DNA from: Anaerolineales bacterium
GTDB taxonomy: Bacteria > Chloroflexota > Anaerolineae > Anaerolineales > VGOW01
Length of the DNA stretch: 12,260 nt
Assembly (NCBI GenBank): GCA_919901875.1
Contig: CAKKQG010000062.1
Coordinates: 7,775-20,034, forward strand
Reading direction: 5' to 3'
In this document: in pieces, positions 6,936 through 12,260 of the stretch
Numbering within the stretch: the stretch's first letter is position 1
Layout: the number at the start of each line of letters is the position of its first letter
Notes under the pieces: model-generated
The model's input: the letters and a program-made list of their open reading frames with translations, nothing else
Database searches by the model: none
Told to the model about the DNA's origin: nothing
Program-made: the position numbers and the translations under genes

Positions 6936-7922
6936 TTGAACACGAACCCTAACAACATGGTTATTCCCAAGATCGAGCGCGATGCCGTGTCGCGCAATTA
7001 CGGGCGATTTATCATTAGTCCCCTTGAAGCGGGCTACGGAGTAACGCTCGGCAATGCACTGCGGCGCGTGCTGCTTTCATCCTTGAACGGCTCGGCGGTT
7101 ACGTCGGTGCGAATCAGCGATGTCCTGCACGAGTTCTCGGAAGTTCCGGGCGTGAAGGAAGATACGATGCAAGTTCTTTTGCAAGTGAAACAATTGCGAT
7201 TGATCTTGCACGAAGGAGAGACGGCGCGATTGCGTCTCGACGTGCGCGGCGAGGGCATCGTCACCGCCGCCGACATTGTCTGCCCGGCGGAAGCCGAGAT
7301 CGTCAACCCTGATCTCTACCTCTTCACTGTTGATAACGACAAAGCGAAGTTGGAGATCGAGATGACAGTGGGTCGCGGACGTGGATATTCTCCGGCGGAA
7401 GAGCGCGGGCGATTGCCCATCGGCGAAATTCCGGTGGACGCTATTTACAGCCCGATCAAGCGCGTTAACTTTGATGTGCAGCGCGCGCGCGTTGGACAAA
7501 ATACAAACTACGACAAGCTGGTGCTGGAGATTTGGACGGATGGCACGCTCCGCCCCGAGGCGGCAATGAGCGAGAGCGCGAAGATTTTGATCAATCATCT
7601 GCGCTACGTCGCCGGTGTCAGTGAAGAGTCACTCACACCCATTGTGCCAGAAGTGGCTGCCCCAACTCTGCCGAGCGAGATTTATGAGACGCCGATTGAA
7701 CAACTTGATCTTTCGGTGCGTGTCTTCAACTCACTCAAACGCACCGGCATTACAACAGTCGGTGAGGTTCTCGATCATCTGAATCGTGGAGCCGAAGCGA
7801 TGCTTGCCATTCGTAATTTTGGCGAGAAGTCACTGACCGAATTACAAGAGAAATTGCGCGAAAAAGGTTATCTGAAAGACAAAGATACTAAAGATAACGC
7901 GGAAGCGGAGAAACAATCATGA
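6936..7922 (+). CDS. rpoA: DNA-directed RNA polymerase subunit alpha
   Basis: The alpha subunit dimerises to scaffold assembly of RNA polymerase, and its C-terminal domain contacts UP elements and activators. The 328-residue product has the N-terminal assembly domain (about residues 1-235, with YGRFIISPLEAGYGVTLGNA and LRRVLLSS), a short linker, and a complete C-terminal domain (about 255-315: LSVRVFNSLKRTGITTVGEV then IRNFGEKSLTELQEKL). Arg262 and Asn265 correspond to Arg265 and Asn268 of E. coli, the DNA minor-groove contacts. The TTG start is chosen because AGGAGGG lies 7 bases upstream; the next in-frame ATG (6957) has no such site. The end overlaps rplQ in ATGA. Confidence 0.97.
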   Translation: MNTNPNNMVIPKIERDAVSRNYGRFIISPLEAGYGVTLGNALRRVLLSSLNGSAVTSVRISDVLHEFSEVPGVKEDTMQVLLQVKQLRLILHEGETARLRLDVRGEGIVTAADIVCPAEAEIVNPDLYLFTVDNDKAKLEIEMTVGRGRGYSPAEERGRLPIGEIPVDAIYSPIKRVNFDVQRARVGQNTNYDKLVLEIWTDGTLRPEAAMSESAKILINHLRYVAGVSEESLTPIVPEVAAPTLPSEIYETPIEQLDLSVRVFNSLKRTGITTVGEVLDHLNRGAEAMLAIRNFGEKSLTELQEKLREKGYLKDKDTKDNAEAEKQS

Positions 7923-8332
7923 GACATGGAGTTAAGGGTCGCATCTTAAGCCGACCCACGGATGAACGGAATGCCCTGCGCCGCATCTTGATGACGCAGT
8001 TATTTGAGCATGGCAAGATTCGCACGACCATTGCCAAAGCCAAAGCGGTTCGTGGTGAAGCCGAAAAAATGATCACCATCGCCAAACGCGGCATCCAGTC
8101 GGCGCAAGCCGAAGGGGATGAGGCGGCGAAACTCGCGGGTAAGCTCAAGCAGTTTCACGCGCGCCAAGTGTTGGAAGGGCGGTTAGACGGCAAGAAGATC
8201 GTCAAGAAAATGTTCGACGACATCGCGCCGCGTTATCTTGAACGTAAAGGCGGCTACACGCGAATCATCAAACTGGGTGCGCGTCATGGCGATAATTCAC
8301 AGATGGTAATGTTGGAGTTGGTGGAAGAGTAG
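7919..8332 (+). CDS. rplQ: 50S ribosomal protein L17
   Basis: L17 lies near the peptide exit tunnel on the solvent side of the large subunit. The 137-residue product begins MRHGVKGRILSRPTDERNAL, with the family-typical LMTQLFEHGKIRTTIAKAKA segment, and ends GDNSQMVMLELVEE. It is slightly longer than the roughly 116-130 residues common in the family, owing to extra residues around 60-75 and in the loop before YTRIIKLGARHGDN. The ATGA overlap with rpoA indicates translational coupling, the standard arrangement. A 63-base repeat spacer separates it from truA. Confidence 0.96.
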   Translation: MRHGVKGRILSRPTDERNALRRILMTQLFEHGKIRTTIAKAKAVRGEAEKMITIAKRGIQSAQAEGDEAAKLAGKLKQFHARQVLEGRLDGKKIVKKMFDDIAPRYLERKGGYTRIIKLGARHGDNSQMVMLELVEE

Positions 8333-8395
8333 TTACGGAATACGCAACACGCAATACGTCATCGTATTTCGTAATCCGTATTTCGTATTGCGTAA
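8333..8395 (+). repeat. Overlapping inverted words filling the rplQ-truA gap
   Basis: The whole 63-base gap, from the first base after the rplQ stop to the truA start, is built of variants of the words TACGnAATACG and CGTATTnCGTA. ACGCAATACG (8349-8358) and CGTATTGCGT (8384-8393) are a perfect inverted pair, and TTACGGAATACG (8333-8344) pairs with CGTATTTCGTAA (8363-8374) with one G-T position. Several mutually exclusive hairpins are therefore possible. No Shine-Dalgarno sequence or promoter is visible within it. Confidence 0.75.
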
Positions 8396-9139
8396 GTGGC
8401 ACGTTACAAAGCAGTTCTCGAATACGACGGCACGGATTTCATCGGGTTTCAGAGGCAGGTGCAAGAGCCGACGATACAAGGTGAATTGGAGAGTGCGCTG
8501 ACGCGCATCAACGGCGGCAGCCCCGTTAGCATTTCTGGGGCAGGGCGCACCGACAGCGGTGTTCACGCTTCGGGTCAAGTGGTCGCTTTCAATTTGGAAT
8601 GGCGGCACGACGGGGCGACATTGATCAAGGCGATCAACTTTAATTTGCCGCGATCAATTGCCGTGAGGCAGATCGGCGAGTGTGATCCGAAGTTTCACCC
8701 ACGCTTTGATGCCAGGGGTCGCCGCTACCGCTACACGATCTACAACGCGGTGATGCGGTCTCCACTGCGCGAGCGTTTTGCGTGGTGGGTGCCTGAGTTG
8801 CTTGACTTGAAGACAGTGCAACAAGCGAGCGAAATGTTGATCGGGCGAAAAGATTTTGCGACGTTTGGCAGTGCGCCCATTGAAGGCGGTCACACTGTGC
8901 GCGAGGTGCGTGAGGCGCGGTGGGATGTAGTTGAGAACGAGCAACTTTTTAATTTTTATATCGGCGCGGATGCTTTTCTGTATCGCATGGTGCGGAGCAT
9001 CGTCGGCGCGTTGAAGCGGGTGGGGTCGGGGGAGACGTCGCTCGCCGAGTTTGAAGAGGCGGCGCGCGCGGCGGATCGAAGTCGAAGTGGCAAGATCGCT
9101 CCGCCGAATGGGTTGTGTTTGATCGAAGTTATTTATTAG
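8396..9139 (+). CDS. truA: tRNA pseudouridine(38-40) synthase
   Basis: TruA isomerises uridines 38-40 in the anticodon stem-loop of tRNAs. The 247-residue product has the family start (MARYKAVLEYDGTDFIGFQRQ-like, split here as ARYKAVLEYDGT and DFIGFQRQ), the catalytic Asp53 in SGAGRTDSGVHASGQV, RRYRYTIYN at about residues 107-115, and the C-terminal ADAFLYRMVRSIVGALKRVG motif. The GTG at 8396 immediately follows the repeat spacer, and no ribosome binding site is visible, so the start is assigned by homology alone. Its position after rplQ and before rplM-rpsI is the arrangement common in Gram-positives. Confidence 0.95.
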   Translation: MARYKAVLEYDGTDFIGFQRQVQEPTIQGELESALTRINGGSPVSISGAGRTDSGVHASGQVVAFNLEWRHDGATLIKAINFNLPRSIAVRQIGECDPKFHPRFDARGRRYRYTIYNAVMRSPLRERFAWWVPELLDLKTVQQASEMLIGRKDFATFGSAPIEGGHTVREVREARWDVVENEQLFNFYIGADAFLYRMVRSIVGALKRVGSGETSLAEFEEAARAADRSRSGKIAPPNGLCLIEVIY

Positions 9140-9192
9140 TTGCAAATTGTAGAGCAAGGTTTTATCCTGCTCGCAGATACGGAGAAGTGGTT
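9140..9192 (+). promoter_or_regulatory. rplM leader with small hairpin and ribosome binding site
   Basis: In the 53-base gap GAGCAAGG (9152-9159) pairs with CCTGCTC (9166-9172) with one bulged A and the loop TTTTAT. GGAGAA (9181-9186) then lies 6 bases before the GTG at 9193 and fixes that codon as the rplM start. Structured L13 leaders are known in Firmicutes; whether this is a functional equivalent cannot be told. Confidence 0.4.
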
Positions 9193-9627
9193 GTGGACAA
9201 GACTTACGTTGTCAAAGGAAATGATGTTATACACGAGTGGTTTATTGTGGATGCCGGTGGCATGACGCTGGGTCGCGTGGCAACGCGCGTGGCGGCGGTG
9301 CTGCAGGGCAAACATAAACCGACTTTCACGCCCAGCTTGGATTTGGGCGATCATGTGATCGTGATCAACGCTGAAAAAATCGTGGTGAGCGGTAAGCGTA
9401 TGGATCAAAAGATTTATTATCGCCACTCCGGTTACCCCGGCGGTCTTAAGAGCGAGAGCTTGCGCCAGATGATGGGCAGTGCTCGCCCGGAGCGCGCGTT
9501 GACGATTGCCATCAAAGGTATGCTGCCGCATAACCGTCATGGGCGCGCGTTGTTTAAAAAGCTCAAGGTGTATGCCGGAGCAGAACATCCGCACACAGCG
9601 CAGATGCCGAAGCCGTTAACTTTTTAG
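9193..9627 (+). CDS. rplM: 50S ribosomal protein L13
   Basis: L13 is an early-assembling large-subunit protein that binds 23S rRNA. From the GTG at 9193 the product has 144 residues, the usual length, beginning MDKTYVVKGNDVIHEWFIVD. Conserved parts follow: TLGRVATRVAAVLQGKHKPTFTP (in two parts, about residues 24-46), GDHVIVINAEKIVVSG (about 51-66), YRHSGYPGG (about 75-83), and the GMLPHNRHGRALFKKLKVYAG signature near residues 108-128. The same frame is open to an ATG at 9115 inside truA, but the added 26 residues have no counterpart in the family and GGAGAA at 9181-9186 favours 9193. rpsI follows after 12 bases. Confidence 0.94.
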   Translation: MDKTYVVKGNDVIHEWFIVDAGGMTLGRVATRVAAVLQGKHKPTFTPSLDLGDHVIVINAEKIVVSGKRMDQKIYYRHSGYPGGLKSESLRQMMGSARPERALTIAIKGMLPHNRHGRALFKKLKVYAGAEHPHTAQMPKPLTF

Positions 9628-9639
9628 GAGTTGTGATCT

Positions 9640-10038
9640 ATGACTGAGTCTCGATACTTTGAAGGTCTTGGACGCCGCAAGGCAAGCACGGCGCGGGTGC
9701 GCCTCTTCCCCGGCGGCACCGGTGCTGTTACCGTGAACGACAAACCCGGCAAGCAGCACTTCTCGCGCTTAGGCGATTTTGAAGCGGTCAATGCGCCGTT
9801 GAAAGTGGTTGGGCAGGAAGGCAAGTTCGACATCACGATCCACGTAGATGGCGGCGGCATCACCGGACAAGCCGAAGCGGTGCGTCACGGCGTGTCACGC
9901 GCATTGCTTACTATGAACCCCGATCTGCGAAAGCCTCTCCGCAAGGCGGGCTACCTCACCCGCGACCCGCGTGTGAAGGAACGCAAGAAGCCTGGTCTCA
10001 AACGCGCGCGTAAGGCACCGACTTACACGAAACGATAA
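9640..10038 (+). CDS. rpsI: 30S ribosomal protein S9
   Basis: S9 lies in the head of the small subunit, and its C-terminal tail touches the P-site tRNA anticodon stem-loop. The 132-residue product begins [20 protein letters not shown], includes the [20 protein letters not shown] segment (about residues 70-89), [19 protein letters not shown] near the end, and the invariant last residues KR. AGGAG (9626-9630), overlapping the rplM stop, lies 9 bases before the ATG. It is the last gene of the ribosomal cluster and is followed within 11 bases by a strong hairpin. Confidence 0.97.
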   Translation: MTESRYFEGLGRRKASTARVRLFPGGTGAVTVNDKPGKQHFSRLGDFEAVNAPLKVVGQEGKFDITIHVDGGGITGQAEAVRHGVSRALLTMNPDLRKPLRKAGYLTRDPRVKERKKPGLKRARKAPTYTKR

Positions 10039-10048
10039 AACGTTTTCC

Positions 10049-10087
10049 AAACTTCCGAAGTTTACAAAACTTCGGAAGTTTTGTTTT
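10049..10087 (+). terminator. Intrinsic terminator after rpsI
   Basis: AAACTTCCGAAGTTT (10049-10063) and AAACTTCGGAAGTTT (10067-10081) form a perfect 15-bp stem with the 3-base loop ACA, followed by TGTTTTT. It starts 11 bases after the rpsI stop, so it is a convincing end for the rplM-rpsI transcript. The two arms are also nearly identical and each is nearly palindromic by itself, so alternative smaller hairpins are possible. Confidence 0.85.
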
Positions 10088-10095
10088 TAAACGCG

Positions 10096-10118
10096 AAGCC
10101 CGCTTGATGCGGGCTTTG
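10096..10118. terminator. Second hairpin between convergent genes
   Basis: AAGCCCGC (10096-10103) and GCGGGCTT (10109-10116) form an 8-bp GC-rich stem with a 5-base loop TTGAT. A short T-run follows on the + strand (TTTGTT, 10115-10120), and on the minus strand the hairpin is followed by a T-rich stretch ending in GTTTAAAAAC. It lies between rpsI and the convergent minus-strand gene and could serve either. Confidence 0.6.
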
Positions 10119-10144
10119 TTGATTCTTCAAGACGAGACGTTGTA

Positions 10145-10735
10145 TCAAAATTCATCATCCTCATCCGTTGCCTGTATTTCTTGCGCCGCCAGTTCTTTCC
10201 AAACATTCATCACATCCATTGATGCGCCTGACAATTTCAACTTCTCCGCAACTTCGCCTTCTTCGCGTTTGAGATCAGGAAACGTAAGTAGCAGCATTGC
10301 CAAGTCACGCCGATCCGTCCAGGATTTTGGTTTGCCGCGCCGTTGATGATACGAGATCACTTTGCTGGCGATCAGATCGGCCGGCGCAATGACCAACACC
10401 TGAGTGATGCGTTGCGTCGCAGGGAAAATTTCAACAGGTCTCACATCTACCAAATGACGATTACCCGTCTTTTGGATTTGATAGAGGCGATAGCCTTTTC
10501 CTTCGCCTACCTCGCGCACTCGTATTGCGACATGAAACTTTTTATTCAAATAATCCCGTAACTCTTGCGCCAAATCTTCAGCCCGAGTCGAGAGTAGATC
10601 AATATCTTGCGTCATGCGCGGGTCGCCCACGTAAGCATTGACCGCTTGCGCGCCAAACACAACAGCATCCTCACGATCTCGCAAAAATTCCAATACGGCG
10701 TTTTGGATCGTGGCGAGCGGCAAGGATTCTTGCAT
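10145..10735 (-). CDS. AbiEii-like nucleotidyltransferase-fold protein, solitary
   Basis: The 196-residue product has the polymerase-beta-like nucleotidyltransferase pattern seen in AbiEii/MNT-type proteins. GAQAVNAYVGDPRMTQDIDLL (in two parts, residues 28-48) carries the paired carboxylates Asp44 and Asp46; Asp97 in HLVDVRPVEIF is a plausible third metal ligand; PADLIASKVISYHQRRGKPK with TDRRDL (about 118-145) matches the helical segment that follows the fold in this group. AbiEii proteins are toxins of type IV toxin-antitoxin pairs, normally beside an AbiEi-like antitoxin, but no partner gene is visible on either side. The ATG at 10735 is preferred over 10774 because AGGAGT (10741-10746) lies 5 bases before it. 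Substrate and role are unknown. Confidence 0.75.
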   Translation of the reverse strand: MQESLPLATIQNAVLEFLRDREDAVVFGAQAVNAYVGDPRMTQDIDLLSTRAEDLAQELRDYLNKKFHVAIRVREVGEGKGYRLYQIQKTGNRHLVDVRPVEIFPATQRITQVLVIAPADLIASKVISYHQRRGKPKSWTDRRDLAMLLLTFPDLKREEGEVAEKLKLSGASMDVMNVWKELAAQEIQATDEDDEF

Positions 10736-10781
10736 AGCAAACTCCTGAAAAGTTAAAACGCCAGAGTTGAACATAGTGGGT

Positions 10782-10809
10782 ATTGTATTCTCTTATTAAA
10801 TTTCCTCAA
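10782..10809 (-). promoter_or_regulatory. Candidate promoter of the nucleotidyltransferase gene
   Basis: On the minus strand TTGAGG (10809-10804) and TACAAT (10787-10782) are separated by 16 bases, a good sigma-A/sigma-70 type pair. Transcription would start near 10775, about 40 bases before the preferred ATG at 10735 and just before the longer alternative ATG at 10774, which again favours 10735. Confidence 0.5.
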
Positions 10810-10820
10810 AGCTCTCTGAT

Positions 10821-10849
10821 TTGTGCTTCCCTCATATTCAGTGTATCCT
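10821..10849 (+). promoter_or_regulatory. Candidate promoter of the amidase gene
   Basis: TTGTGC (10821-10826) and TATCCT (10844-10849) are spaced by 17 bases. The match is moderate. It lies back to back with the minus-strand promoter, only 11 bases between the two -35 elements, so the divergent pair of genes may share one control region. Confidence 0.35.
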
Positions 10850-10914
10850 AGCCCGCCTCAGGCACGACTCTTGCTTCTTTTGCATTTGTCACGCGAAGCG
10901 GTCATTTTTCATTT

Positions 10915-11673
10915 ATGTTATCTCCTTCAGCCTCTCCGCTCATTCGGGCGTTGCAATATACTGGATTAGTGATCCTTGTGGCGGTGGCGTTGGCAACCGC
11001 CTTTAGCTTGTGGTCGCCGTCGTCGTTGTTGCCAGCCCGAGTGGCGCAAGAGATTTCATTGGCGATGGCGACTCGCATCGGCGGAAACTCCACGCTTCTG
11101 CCGGTGACGCCGACTCGGCGCGCGCTGCCGTTGATCGGTATTGTCGCCGGACACTCGGGACCGCAAAATGATCCCGGCGCGGTTTGCTCGGATGGTCTCA
11201 CCGAAGCCTCTGTCAATCTCAACGCGGCGAACAAGACGAAAGATATTTTGGAGAAGGCGGGCTTTCGGATCGATCTGCTCAACGAATTTGATGATCGGCT
11301 CGCGGGTTATAAAGCATTGGCAATGATCTCCATTCATTCCGATTCGTGCGCTTACATCAACACCCTCGCCACCGGGTTCAAAGTGGCATCGGCATTGTAT
11401 AGCCCGATCCCGGATCGCTCGGCGAAGCTCACAGCGTGCATGACTAATCGTTACGGCAAGCGCACCGGCATGAGCTTTCACGCCGGTTCGATCACTCGTG
11501 ATATGACCGTGTATCATGCCTTCAATGAACTGGATCCCACGACTCCGGCGGCGATCATTGAAATCGGCTTTTTGAATCTTGATCGTGACATATTGACGAA
11601 CCACGCCGATCTCATCGCGCAAGGCATCGCCGAAGGCATATTATGTTTTGTGAGGAATGAGCCCGTTCCATAA
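10915..11673 (+). CDS. Membrane-anchored N-acetylmuramoyl-L-alanine amidase (Amidase_3 type)
   Basis: Enzymes of this family cut the amide bond between N-acetylmuramic acid and L-alanine in peptidoglycan. The 252-residue product has a hydrophobic N-terminal segment (about residues 14-33), a signal anchor or signal peptide with no lipobox, then a linker and the catalytic domain from about residue 72. The zinc ligands are recognisable as His80 (IVAGHSG), Glu97 (DGLTEASVNL) and His141 (MISIHSDS), with the catalytic glutamate Glu216 in AAIIEIGFLN. The helix before ISIH is shorter than in typical family members, where an R-x3-AN stretch is expected. No clear ribosome binding site precedes the ATG. 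It is divergent from the nucleotidyltransferase gene and followed by the partial hydrolase. Confidence 0.85.
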   Translation: MLSPSASPLIRALQYTGLVILVAVALATAFSLWSPSSLLPARVAQEISLAMATRIGGNSTLLPVTPTRRALPLIGIVAGHSGPQNDPGAVCSDGLTEASVNLNAANKTKDILEKAGFRIDLLNEFDDRLAGYKALAMISIHSDSCAYINTLATGFKVASALYSPIPDRSAKLTACMTNRYGKRTGMSFHAGSITRDMTVYHAFNELDPTTPAAIIEIGFLNLDRDILTNHADLIAQGIAEGILCFVRNEPVP

Positions 11674-11735
11674 ACTTCAAATCCCAAAATCCCAAAAACC
11701 CAACTTCCAATCTCTAATCTCCAATCTCTAATATT
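11674..11735 (+). repeat. G-free tandem-word spacer before the hydrolase gene
   Basis: The complete gap from the amidase stop to the next ATG contains no G on the + strand; the G-free run extends from 11666 to 11737. It consists of variants of AATCCCAAA followed by a 14-base tandem pair, CAATCTCTAATCTC (11708-11721) and CAATCTCTAATATT (11722-11735), whose last base adjoins the ATG. It offers no Shine-Dalgarno sequence. Confidence 0.8.
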
Positions 11736-12260
11736 ATGAACAGCAAATACGGCGTCCTCACCGGTCACTCCGACCCCGCACCACAAGAACTCGATCTCTT
11801 TCGCTCGCTGGGCTTGAGCGCAGTCAAGTTGTTGTGCGGAGTTCATTCACCCAAAGCGATTGAATCGTTTCGCAACGTCGGCGCGTACGTTCTTCAGGCG
11901 CGCATCGTGTATCCCGAGATCAACAATGGGCGATCACCGGCGCAGTTCGTCGCCGACAGACGGAATCAAATTGACGCTTTCATCAAAGCAGGCTTGGGCG
12001 AGTTTGAATTATTGAATGAACCGAATACCACTCGCGAAGGTTTTGGCAAGTCGTGGAATTCGGGTGATGAGTTTAATAGATGGTTCATCGAAGCGTCCAA
12101 TCGTCTGCGCGACATTTTTCCGGGTATCCGTCTTGGCTTCCCCGGTTTGTCACCCGGTTCCGCCAACCTCAACCCCGATCCTGTAACGGGCAGAGCCTAT
12201 CGCCCTGTCGGCGATGTGGAATTTCTCGACGCCTGCAACGATGCTGTGTTAAACGCGAAC
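11736..12260 (+). CDS. Probable clan GH-A-like glycoside hydrolase, N-terminal part
   Basis: The frame is open for 175 codons from the ATG at 11736 to the window end without a stop, so the gene is truncated by the window. The product begins MNSKYGVLTGHSDPAPQELD without a signal peptide and alternates short hydrophobic strands with helices as in a TIM barrel (AVKLLCGVHS, YVLQARIVYP, FELLNEPN, IRLGFPGLSP). LLNEPN at residues 92-97 matches the strand-4 NEP motif of clan GH-A glycosidases, which would make Glu95 the acid/base; the second catalytic glutamate would lie beyond the window. The family cannot be fixed. The neighbouring peptidoglycan amidase may hint at an envelope role, but that is inference. 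No ribosome binding site is visible. Confidence 0.6.
   Translation, partial: MNSKYGVLTGHSDPAPQELDLFRSLGLSAVKLLCGVHSPKAIESFRNVGAYVLQARIVYPEINNGRSPAQFVADRRNQIDAFIKAGLGEFELLNEPNTTREGFGKSWNSGDEFNRWFIEASNRLRDIFPGIRLGFPGLSPGSANLNPDPVTGRAYRPVGDVEFLDACNDAVLNAN

Noticed and set aside
9115..9192. Longer N-terminus for L13 starting inside truA
   Set aside because: The added residues lack family similarity, and GGAGAA at 9181-9186 supports the GTG at 9193.
10736..10774. Longer start (ATG 10774) for the nucleotidyltransferase
   Set aside because: It would lie essentially at the predicted transcription start and lacks a ribosome binding site, while ATG 10735 has AGGAGT 5 bases upstream.
11056..11622. Minus-strand open frame of 188 codons
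   Set aside because: Antisense to the amidase, which retains all zinc and catalytic residues; no motif is visible in the minus-strand product.

Overview
This is chromosomal DNA from a bacterium, and most of it (3 to about 10,040) is the distal part of the universal ribosomal protein cluster (the spc and alpha operons and their extension). All genes here are on the + strand: rplF-rplR-rpsE-rpmD-rplO-secY-adk-map-rpmJ-rpsM-rpsK-rpsD-rpoA-rplQ-truA-rplM-rpsI. The order is that of Gram-positives and Chloroflexota. The zinc (four-Cys) forms of S4, L36 and the Adk lid, the use of GTG and TTG starts, and the spacers built from short self-complementary words make me favour an Anaerolineae-like Chloroflexota. 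That placement is inference; the window holds no rRNA. infA (IF-1), usually found between map and rpmJ, is absent there.

Region 3-4147 is tightly packed, with stop/start overlaps or gaps of at most about 20 bases, and encodes L6, L18, S5, L30, L15, the SecY channel and adenylate kinase. Region 4148-5286 carries map and the tiny rpmJ, separated by three repeat-filled gaps; an extended -10 box before rpmJ suggests transcription restarts there. Region 5287-8332 holds S13, S11, S4, RNA polymerase alpha and L17. The 182-base rpsD-rpoA gap contains four consecutive mini-hairpins and then a hairpin that abuts the rpoA ribosome binding site. Region 8396-10038 holds truA, rplM and rpsI, closed by two strong hairpins (10049-10116) between convergent genes.

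From 10145 onward the content is accessory: a minus-strand orphan nucleotidyltransferase of the AbiEii-like kind, a membrane-anchored N-acetylmuramoyl-L-alanine amidase read divergently from it, and the first 175 residues of a probable clan GH-A-like glycoside hydrolase cut by the window end.

I see no convincing new multi-gene system. The most distinctive signals are non-coding: almost every longer gap is made of short inverted or tandem words, different in each gap, including an array of four 18-20 base hairpins and a 72-base stretch with no G at all. Genes directly after several of these spacers lack a Shine-Dalgarno sequence, unlike the other ribosomal genes. SecY also has Thr where the C5-loop arginine essential in E. 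coli would be expected.
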